Shown here piece by piece: positions 52,703 through 58,695 of a DNA stretch of 58,695 nucleotides. The notes below the pieces were generated by a model, which was not told the origin of the DNA, did not search any database, and saw only the letters and a list, made by a program, of their open reading frames with translations. Numbering within the stretch: the stretch's first letter is position 1; each line of letters opens with the position of its first letter. The DNA is from Sphingobacteriales bacterium TSM_CSS (GTDB taxonomy: Bacteria; Bacteroidota; Bacteroidia; Chitinophagales; UBA2359): NCBI GenBank assembly GCA_002212985.1, contig NBMY01000122.1, positions 1 to 58,695 of the forward strand. Direction: 5' to 3'. Both the position numbers and the translations under genes were made by a program.

Positions 52703-54007
52703 TCAAAATCTGACCATAAACATAAGACGCACAATCTGATGCGTTTTTTGTGCAGCCAGAAGAAGCGGAGCCGTAGTGGGGCTAAGGGCAGGGTCTAAAA
52801 AACTTCGGCGGGGTGCATTGTCGTATAAAATGCGATACTGAATGTCCACCGAGGCTTGCTTGTTAAACCAGTCGGCCAGTTTAATGGTAAGGTTGGTTTG
52901 CACATCAAGACGGTAATCTATGGCTTTGCTGGTAAAACCGTTGCTGCTTTTAACAGTGCTGTACCACTCCCAGGGCATGGGCAATTTAAAGTAAGGTCTT
53001 ATTTTAAAAGTCCAGTTATCGGAAGGTTTTACGTCTAAGGTTGGGCGCATTTCCCAGCGCAGGTGCAGGCTGGCGGCGTAAGATTGGGTAAAATTTTGCT
53101 TGCCCGAAACGGTAATTAAAGAATCGGAAGCTGATACTTTTTCGGCCTCCACAATTAACCCCGATAACAGCGCGAGCCTGAACCTGTTGTATTTTTTGCG
53201 CAAAGATACTTTAGCCTGTTGTCGGGCGCGGTAAACAAGTTCGGCATCGTTGGTTTGTGGGTTGGCGCGTTTAAGGTTGGCACACTGTCCGTTTACACAT
53301 AATCGCACACTATCTGAACCGGCTTCGGGCGGCAGCAGTTCTGTTTTGCGCAGGCGGTTCAATTCGGCATTGCCGGCGGGCGTTAATTTTTTAGACCAAA
53401 AAGCCACAATAAAGCCGCCGCCCAGTTCGTAGCGTTGCTCAATGCCCAGAAACTCATCGGAAAAGCGGCTCATCACCATATAATTTTCAAGAAACAGGCT
53501 GTCGCCCTTGGGCAGGCTGTGGTCGTAGGTGATAAACACATTCGACACGTTTTCTCTGAAAGTTCCGTTGTTAATAACCAACCCCATATCGGTGGCAAAT
53601 TCAAATTTATCGGGGTAGTAACCGCGGCTTACCGCAATGCCGCCGTTTATTTTGTACAACGATGCGGCATCTGTTTGGTCGCCGGCAAAGCCAAACTGTG
53701 CGGCGCCGTTAAATTTTTTTTCTTTCTGTTCCTGTTCTTTCAGGTATTTGAGCAAGGCGGTCATTTCGGGGGCTGCTTTTTGAGCCCATGCGGCGGTGGC
53801 AGAATCGGGGTGGTTGTTAAAATCCAGCACTGTGCCTTCTATGTTGCCTATTTCCTGTGTGTGCCCAACCAGGCAAAATAATAGCAGCAGTACTGTAAGA
53901 CACCATTTACCCCGTATAAGCCAAACTCTTTGTAAACAGGACAGGTTGCCGTCCTGTGACTTAAAATTGCTACCCGCGCCCGGCGTAAAACAGATATTGC
54001 TTTTCAT
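52703..54007 (-). CDS. Probable outer membrane beta-barrel protein (DUF481-like)
   Basis: 434 residues. It starts with an unusually long leader of about 33 residues before the signal helix (CLTVLLLLFCLVGHTQ); the only ATG is at 54007, so the extension is probably real or the start is misplaced. The mature part has regular beta strands, ISRGYYPDKFEFATDMGLV-type turns, long loops and ends QIVRLMFMVRF with a closing aromatic, as outer membrane barrels do. The DUF481-like impression comes from strand pattern only. No known function. A TATATTTG box lies at 54062-54055. Confidence 0.7.
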   Translation of the reverse strand: MKSNICFTPGAGSNFKSQDGNLSCLQRVWLIRGKWCLTVLLLLFCLVGHTQEIGNIEGTVLDFNNHPDSATAAWAQKAAPEMTALLKYLKEQEQKEKKFNGAAQFGFAGDQTDAASLYKINGGIAVSRGYYPDKFEFATDMGLVINNGTFRENVSNVFITYDHSLPKGDSLFLENYMVMSRFSDEFLGIEQRYELGGGFIVAFWSKKLTPAGNAELNRLRKTELLPPEAGSDSVRLCVNGQCANLKRANPQTNDAELVYRARQQAKVSLRKKYNRFRLALLSGLIVEAEKVSASDSLITVSGKQNFTQSYAASLHLRWEMRPTLDVKPSDNWTFKIRPYFKLPMPWEWYSTVKSSNGFTSKAIDYRLDVQTNLTIKLADWFNKQASVDIQYRILYDNAPRRSFLDPALSPTTAPLLLAAQKTHQIVRLMFMVRF

Positions 54008-54054
54008 AAACTGCTTGTTTTACTTTGACTGCCAATTTATAGCCAATGGTACTG

Positions 54055-54062
54055 CAAATATA
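54055..54062 (-). promoter_or_regulatory. Putative -7 box TATATTTG of the barrel gene at 52703
   Basis: Exact match to TAnnTTTG on the minus strand, 48 bases before the ATG at 54007. Confidence 0.5.
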
Positions 54063-54155
54063 TTGCATTGCTTTTGTTTTTGGGTTATGTTATGTTGTTT
54101 TACAGCATTGGCGTTATTTATAGTATAAAGTAAAGACCATTTCAAAAAAGAGTTT

Positions 54156-54163
54156 TACTTTTG
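54156..54163 (+). promoter_or_regulatory. Putative -7 box TACTTTTG of the Ppx/GppA-like gene
   Basis: Exact match to TAnnTTTG, 51 bases before the ATG at 54215. Confidence 0.5.
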
Positions 54164-54214
54164 TATCAATAAATATACAACCTTCATACTGTTAACAAAA
54201 AACCACTTATCAAC

Positions 54215-55228
54215 ATGTCCCGTTTAACCACCTTTTCCAAGTTTTTAATTACCCTGCTTATTGTGGCAGCTGCTTTTTTTGGGTTGCGCTATTTAACTTC
54301 TAAAATGAATACTCAAACCGGCGGTACTGTTACTACTACCGGCACTGCCAATACCACGCCGCAAACCACTACCGGAACCACTGCCACTACCACCGGTTCG
54401 CAAAGCAACAGCAGCGCCAATACACCGGCTCCGTTTACCTACTCACCCCCAGCACCGGTAAACGGCAAGCTGAAAGGGGTGGTAGAATTGGGCGCTACCG
54501 GCTTTAACTCCTTTATTGTGCGCATGGATAACCTGAAAAACTGGAAGCTCGAAAAATCGGAATTTGGCAACAGCTTAGTAATGGAGAATATGGCCACCGA
54601 TGACGATATACGCGCCGGCTTGAAAAAATATATTTCCGATATGATTGCTTATGGCGTGGCCGGCAAAGACATTCATTTTGTGGTAAGTTCGGGCGCAAAA
54701 AAAGCCGAGGTAACCCAAAAAATTATTAATGCCCTTAAAATGCTTGGGTATGTGGTAAATACCGTAACCCCCGAAGAAGAGGGTAAACTGGCGCTTAAAT
54801 GTACCCTGCCCCGGGCTTATGATAAAAACTCTTTTGTGGTAGATATTGGCTCTGGCAACACCAAAATTTCGTGGATACAAAACGGGCAGGTGGGCGCTGT
54901 AGAAACTATGGGCGCAAAATACTACCAAAATAACACCCCGGCCACCACCGCCTACTCCGATGCAATGGCTAAAGCAAAGCAGGTGCCTGCTAACCTGCGC
55001 CAAACTTGCTTTATTATTGGCGGTATACCCTATGAACTGGCAAAGCAAACCCGCAACGGTAAAGAACGCTATACGGTTCTTAAAGCACCCGATGCCTATA
55101 CTGCCGACGGTGAAAAACAAAAAGCCGGACTCAATATTTACAAAGGCATAGCCGATGCCACCGGTTGCAAACAGTTTGTATTTGATTGGGACGCTAATTT
55201 TACCATTGGCTTTTTACTGGGCTTGTAA
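54215..55228 (+). CDS. Membrane-anchored Ppx/GppA-like actin-fold protein
   Basis: 337 residues. One membrane helix at about 9-25 is followed by a Thr/Gly/Ser-rich linker (about 32-82) and a folded domain (85-337). That domain shows the nucleotide-phosphate motifs of the exopolyphosphatase/pppGpp phosphatase branch of the actin superfamily: VVELGATGFNSFIVR (89-103) where phosphate-1 is expected, TPEEEGKLAL (185-194) like the catalytic (E)EEARL block, and VVDIGSGNTKISW (208-220) for phosphate-2. The helix and the linker would place the domain outside the inner membrane, where nucleotides are scarce. In phosphate-1 the usual Asp is Glu. It may be a binding protein or act on polyphosphate or phosphorylated ligands. 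A 21-base-pair terminator follows. Confidence 0.72.
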   Translation: MSRLTTFSKFLITLLIVAAAFFGLRYLTSKMNTQTGGTVTTTGTANTTPQTTTGTTATTTGSQSNSSANTPAPFTYSPPAPVNGKLKGVVELGATGFNSFIVRMDNLKNWKLEKSEFGNSLVMENMATDDDIRAGLKKYISDMIAYGVAGKDIHFVVSSGAKKAEVTQKIINALKMLGYVVNTVTPEEEGKLALKCTLPRAYDKNSFVVDIGSGNTKISWIQNGQVGAVETMGAKYYQNNTPATTAYSDAMAKAKQVPANLRQTCFIIGGIPYELAKQTRNGKERYTVLKAPDAYTADGEKQKAGLNIYKGIADATGCKQFVFDWDANFTIGFLLGL

Positions 55229-55249
55229 AACGAAGACACCAATTTTCTG

Positions 55250-55296
55250 CCAATAAAAATGCCGGCAACCCAAAAGGTTGTTGGCATTTTTATTGG
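55250..55296. terminator. Strong bidirectional terminator, 21-base-pair stem
   Basis: Arms 55250-55270 and 55276-55296 pair over 21 positions with two G-T pairs and a five-base loop (CAAAA). The AATAAAAAT/ATTTTTATT base of the stem gives a T tract on each strand. It separates the convergent genes ending at 55228 and 55363. Confidence 0.88.
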
Positions 55297-55362
55297 TTGT
55301 GTGTTCTTTAGGAGCAACAAATATTCTTCAGGGCAGGGGTTGGGTTGGTTATTTCCCTGTTG

Positions 55363-56901
55363 TTACTGTTTAGTAAGCCATGGTTCAATAAACTGGAGCC
55401 AGCTTTTGTAGGTTTGTCCCTTTAGTACGCGCGGAAACTTGTGTTGCCCGCCCATTTTACCCTGTTCCTGCATCCAGCCGTAAAAGGCCGCCGTGGGCAG
55501 CAGGGTTACGGTAATAGTTTTAATAACCTGTGTATTGCGCTCGGTGGCATAGTCATCGTTCAGGGTTTTGAGGTAGGTGTCGAGCAGTTGGGGCAGGTTG
55601 GCAGCCTGCGGCGGGTTATCGGTTCCAAGGTACCAGTGGTGGGCGTAGGCGTTTTCAAATTCGGCGCCGGCAACGGTAAATTCGGGAAAATGGGTATTGA
55701 GTTCGGTTTCCAATTGTTCAACGGCGTGGTTCATATTGTCAACCGAAAGGTGTTCGCCGCAAAGGCTCAGAAAATGTTTGGTGCGCCCGGTAACCAGCAG
55801 TTCGCAGCGTTGGGTATCGGTAAATTTTACGGTATCGCCAATAAGGTATCGCCAGGCGCCGGAGCAGGTACTCAGCAGCAGGGCATAATCGGTATGGGGT
55901 TGCACTTCGTTTATGAGCAGGGTTTGAGCATTGGGCAGTATTTCGCCGTTGGCATTAAAGTTGGTATCGGTAAAAGGCACAAACTCAAAAAACAGCCCTT
56001 TGTCTAAAATAAGTTGCATGGCATGGGTATCGGGCCGGTTTTGGTGGGCAATGTAACCTTCCGAAGCGGGGTAGGTATCAATAAACCATACCGGTTTACC
56101 AAACAACTCCTGCATGGCTTTTTTGTAGGGTTCAAAAGCTATGCCGCCGTGTACCATTACCCGCAGGTTGGGCCAAATATCGTGAATGGTTTTTAGTTTG
56201 TGCTCTTGTATAATGTGTTGCAACAACAGGCGCATCCAGGAGGGTATGCCGGTAATGGCGCCAATATCCCATGTGGGGGCTTCGCGGGCAATTTGGTCAA
56301 GGCGGGCAAACCAGTCATCGGTTTGGGCAATTTGTGCGCCGGGGCGGTAAAACTGCCTGAACCACACGGGCAGTTTGGCGGCGGTAATTCCGCTTAAATC
56401 GCCCACATAAAAATGGTTGTGCCATTTTAAGTTGGTGCTTCCGCCCAGCATAAGAATTTGTTTTTCCCAAAAATCATCGGGCAGCGGGTATTGTGCCATA
56501 GATAAAATATGCCTCACGGCCACCTGTTTCATGGTGGTAAGCATTTGGTTGCTTACCGGTATGTATTTGCTGCTGCCGGTAGAGGTGCCCGAACTTAGGG
56601 CAAAATAGCGTATGGCGCCCGGCCAGGTAACATTTTCGGCGCCGCTTTGATACTGATGCCACCATTGGCGGTACAGCATATCGTAGTCAAAAACAGGAAC
56701 AGTTTGCCTGAAATCTTGCAGCAAATTACCCGATTTGAGCAGGTTGTGAAATTGGTAATGTTGCCCGAATTGCGTATTTTGTGCCGTACTTAGCAGTTTG
56801 CGTAGTACGTTTTCCTGCGCTTTCAGAGGGGCTTTAGGAAAATGTATGACTTTGTACCCTATGGATACGCCGGTTTTAATAATTTTACCTATTATTGGCA
56901 T
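55363..56901 (-). CDS. GH3 family protein (acyl-acid-amido synthetase-like)
   Basis: 512 residues from the ATG at 56901; the ATG at 56925 would add 8. GH3 proteins belong to the ANL adenylating superfamily and, in plants, link amino acids to jasmonate, indole acetate or other acids. The family core is clear: ALSSGTSTGSSKYIPVSNQM (P-loop-like ATP site), INEVQPHTDYALLLSTCSGA, YLIGDTVKFTDTQRCELLVT and the late GKMGGQHKFPRVL. Bacteroidota versions are common; their substrates are not known. No neighbours suggest a pathway. Confidence 0.92.
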   Translation of the reverse strand: MPIIGKIIKTGVSIGYKVIHFPKAPLKAQENVLRKLLSTAQNTQFGQHYQFHNLLKSGNLLQDFRQTVPVFDYDMLYRQWWHQYQSGAENVTWPGAIRYFALSSGTSTGSSKYIPVSNQMLTTMKQVAVRHILSMAQYPLPDDFWEKQILMLGGSTNLKWHNHFYVGDLSGITAAKLPVWFRQFYRPGAQIAQTDDWFARLDQIAREAPTWDIGAITGIPSWMRLLLQHIIQEHKLKTIHDIWPNLRVMVHGGIAFEPYKKAMQELFGKPVWFIDTYPASEGYIAHQNRPDTHAMQLILDKGLFFEFVPFTDTNFNANGEILPNAQTLLINEVQPHTDYALLLSTCSGAWRYLIGDTVKFTDTQRCELLVTGRTKHFLSLCGEHLSVDNMNHAVEQLETELNTHFPEFTVAGAEFENAYAHHWYLGTDNPPQAANLPQLLDTYLKTLNDDYATERNTQVIKTITVTLLPTAAFYGWMQEQGKMGGQHKFPRVLKGQTYKSWLQFIEPWLTKQ

Positions 56902-57037
56902 GGCAGTGGTATTGAGTGTGTGCATTTTTGTACCTGTTGTTGGTACAGCCGCAGTTTAATTAAATATGGTTTACCTTACACATTGCTATAACAATCTTTT
57001 TGCACGCCGAAACGTTTAATACCTAACCTTAAAAAAA

Positions 57038-57580
57038 ATGAAACAGCAAAATACGGCTACCCTGCCCGATGCCGATATGCAATTGCTTAAACTGGCGCTT
57101 GTGCGCGACCGCAACCTGAAGGTGTGCGTTGGGCTGTTGTTGGTATTATTGAGCATTGGCTGTATTATTTTGCTGGCGCGGCAGTTTACCCCCAAAACGG
57201 TGTATTCGCTCTCGTTTTTACTGGTTCTTGTGGGGTTTGCCGGAGTATATTTTTTAATACAAGGACTGCTCAGGTACGATACACAAAGCAATTTTTTGCT
57301 GCAACTTATTAACTACAACCCGCAGTTGGTGGTGTGGGTGTATTACCGAAAAATAGAAAGCGCCCCATTTGGCATACGCATGATGCAGTTTACCACCCTC
57401 TTTATCTTTTTGAGCAACCGCGAATTTATTGCCCTGCCCATGCCCGAACGCGAAATTTTAACCCTGCTGCCCAAACTCAAAAAACGGGCACCTCATGCCG
57501 TATTTGGCTACAGCAAACAACGCGAACAGTTGTACGAAATATCGCCCGACCTGCTTGCCGGTTCGGGGCAGCAATTTTAG
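57038..57580 (+). CDS. Two-helix membrane protein, uncharacterised
   Basis: 180 residues. Membrane helices at about 27-48 and 55-76 form a hairpin, and the soluble rest (about 85-180) has a PH-like strand pattern: LINYNPQLVVWVYYRKIES, FTTLFIFLSNREFIALPM. Similar short proteins are common hypothetical genes of Bacteroidota. No function is recognised. Its stop codon overlaps the convergent T9SS gene by 4 bases. Confidence 0.7.
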   Translation: MKQQNTATLPDADMQLLKLALVRDRNLKVCVGLLLVLLSIGCIILLARQFTPKTVYSLSFLLVLVGFAGVYFLIQGLLRYDTQSNFLLQLINYNPQLVVWVYYRKIESAPFGIRMMQFTTLFIFLSNREFIALPMPEREILTLLPKLKKRAPHAVFGYSKQREQLYEISPDLLAGSGQQF

Positions 57581-58464
57581 TGAATAACCGGCAGTTTGCC
57601 AACCGCCGCGCCTTGGTTGTTTGCACCGGTTAACCGGTAATAATACAGACCCGATGGCAAGGTTTCCAGATCAATTCGGTTAATGCCCGGCGCAAGCGGT
57701 AGGCGCAACACTTCCTGCCCGTTTTGGTTGGCAATTTGCATGGCCGTAGCCGCACCGTAGGCATTGTTAATATTGCAACTGCCCGCAGCCGGCAAAGGGT
57801 AAACAGGGGTTAATACAGCCTGCGGCAGGTTGCCCAACCCTAAAGGTTCAAAATTAAAAGCCAAATCATCTACATACAATGTGCTGTTGGCTACGGGCGC
57901 TTCGCCCGAACTGGACAGGATAACAATCACCATGGTATCGGGTTGTTCTTCGGAGAAATAGGTAACGGGCGCCCAAAATTGCGTATAAGTTCCTACTGTT
58001 TGCGTTTCAAAGAAAAAGCATTCGCCCACATCTTCGGTTTGTTGGGTTGCGGGGTTCCATCGGGTAAAATTAACGGCAATAGTAGCCGTATCGCCCGCCT
58101 GCGGTTCGTATTTATACCAGCCGCTAAAACCAAGCGGGCGCTGCGTGTAAGGCACACCGCCGTCTATATCTTGCGTGGTGGGGTTTATAGAACCTGTGGC
58201 GGCAATGCCCGGCGCAACCTGCCCAAAAATACTGCCCGACCGCAGCCGCATGGCATACTGGCCGCTGTGTGCATCGGCGCCGGTGGCTTGTGTTACGGTA
58301 ACCAAGCCGCCCAAAACGGTAAGGCTGTTAATGGTGAACCAGCCTTCGGGGTCTTTGTAGCCGCCGTATTGTACCCAGTTTTCAAAGCCGGGGTTGGGTA
58401 TGTCTTGCGCGTATGTAAATTCAAAACAAATCAGCAATAACAAAAACAGCCATACAGTCTTCAT
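57577..58464 (-). CDS. Secreted PCMD-domain protein with T9SS type A sorting domain
   Basis: 295 residues. Signal peptide 1-19 (ends FTYAQ). Residues about 20-205 match the PCMD (putative carbohydrate metabolism) pattern: IPNPGFENW at the start, then PEGWFTINSL, ADAHSGQYAMRLRSG and a late TLYVDDLAFNF. Residues about 215-295 are a T9SS sorting domain (VYPLPAAGSCNINN, the closing SGLYYYRLTGANNQGAAVGK). It is exported to the surface by T9SS; binding to a glycan is suggested by the domain name, not proven. Confidence 0.83.
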   Translation of the reverse strand: MKTVWLFLLLLICFEFTYAQDIPNPGFENWVQYGGYKDPEGWFTINSLTVLGGLVTVTQATGADAHSGQYAMRLRSGSIFGQVAPGIAATGSINPTTQDIDGGVPYTQRPLGFSGWYKYEPQAGDTATIAVNFTRWNPATQQTEDVGECFFFETQTVGTYTQFWAPVTYFSEEQPDTMVIVILSSSGEAPVANSTLYVDDLAFNFEPLGLGNLPQAVLTPVYPLPAAGSCNINNAYGAATAMQIANQNGQEVLRLPLAPGINRIDLETLPSGLYYYRLTGANNQGAAVGKLPVIH

Positions 58465-58578
58465 GGGTGTAGCGGGTTTAATGCGTTAAAATTTATTTTC
58501 GGAGGTAAAAATAGCCACTTTTTTACCTATTTTTACAGCATCTTACCGCAAATATTTTCAAAAATACTTTTTAGTCCG

Positions 58579-58695
58579 ATGAAAAAAACAATACCCTTTC
58601 TGTTTGCCTGTTTTGTTTCAATGTGCGCATTGCATAACGCCGCCGCACAAACGCCCGATACTTACACATCGGTATATAACCTGTTGGTAGCCAAA
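58579..58695 (+). CDS. Secreted protein, 5' end only
   Basis: The ATG at 58579 opens a frame that runs 39 codons to the window edge. It starts MKKTIPFLFACFVSMCAL and shows a signal peptide ending about AAAQ. Nothing more can be said about the product. It starts 114 bases away from the divergent T9SS gene. Confidence 0.65.
   Translation, partial: MKKTIPFLFACFVSMCALHNAAAQTPDTYTSVYNLLVAK

Overview
The window reads as ordinary chromosome of a Bacteroidota bacterium. The reasons are: TonB-dependent receptor with an N-terminal carboxypeptidase-regulatory-like domain, type IX secretion (T9SS) C-terminal sorting domains, a PCMD-type secreted protein, Bacteroidota-type lipoproteins, almost no Shine-Dalgarno sites, and repeated matches to the Bacteroidota promoter box TAnnTTTG a short way upstream of many starts. 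No rRNA, tRNA, CRISPR array, integrase or complete insertion sequence was seen. The exact genus cannot be told from the sequence alone.

Layout. 1-2.6 kb: a tandem heptamer repeat, a remnant of a four-helix-bundle (23S IVS-type) gene, a fused NuoE-NuoF flavoprotein and a small anti-sigma-like protein. 2.7-10.8 kb: a family 2 glycosyltransferase, an OppC-type permease, a GAF-SpoIIE phosphatase, a secreted purple-acid-phosphatase-like enzyme, an MFS carrier and lumazine synthase (ribH). 11-16 kb: a secreted beta-helix T9SS protein and its TonB receptor, then an unannotated 29-residue membrane peptide gene with its own promoter and terminator. 16-25 kb: secreted WD40 protein, YihY membrane protein, an HNH/AP2 protein, TetR plus AlkB alkane hydroxylase, a noncoding palindromic repeat, UbiD decarboxylase and a YHS-DoxX pair. 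25.4-28.9 kb: a three-gene module made of a MotA/ZorA-like channel subunit with a long coiled tail, a MotB/ZorB-like OmpA protein and a TPR protein. 28.9-40.6 kb: PKD-Kazal-PKD protein, Nudix regulator, fatty acid beta-oxidation pair (thiolase and multifunctional alpha subunit), TMTC-like membrane TPR protein, peptidase T, flippase-like membrane protein, ruvC and moaA. 40.7-46.8 kb: von Willebrand lipoprotein, a second tiny membrane peptide gene, a truncated dioxygenase gene, GNAT acetyltransferase, sulfatase-fold enzyme, two lipoproteins. 47-50.7 kb: nucleotide-sugar operon (DegT aminotransferase, UDP-glucose dehydrogenase, UDP-glucuronate decarboxylase). 51-58.7 kb: beta-barrel proteins, a membrane-anchored Ppx/GppA-like protein, a GH3-family protein, a PCMD/T9SS protein and the start of another secreted protein.

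Most of this is housekeeping or envelope biology. The most unusual element is the 25.4-28.9 kb module. Its first two genes have the architecture of the ZorA/ZorB proton-driven pair of Zorya anti-phage systems, but none of the known Zorya effectors (ZorC, D, E, F, G) is next to them. The third gene encodes a soluble TPR protein whose C-terminus ends with the same spaced motif (GF..[KR][IL]..FFG) as the ZorA-like tail. That suggests a shared docking or membrane-binding tail and a possible undescribed relative of Zorya. Other points worth checking are the two tiny membrane peptides with complete transcription units, an extracytoplasmic Ppx/GppA-like actin-fold protein, and an HNH/AP2 protein that lacks the expected catalytic histidine.
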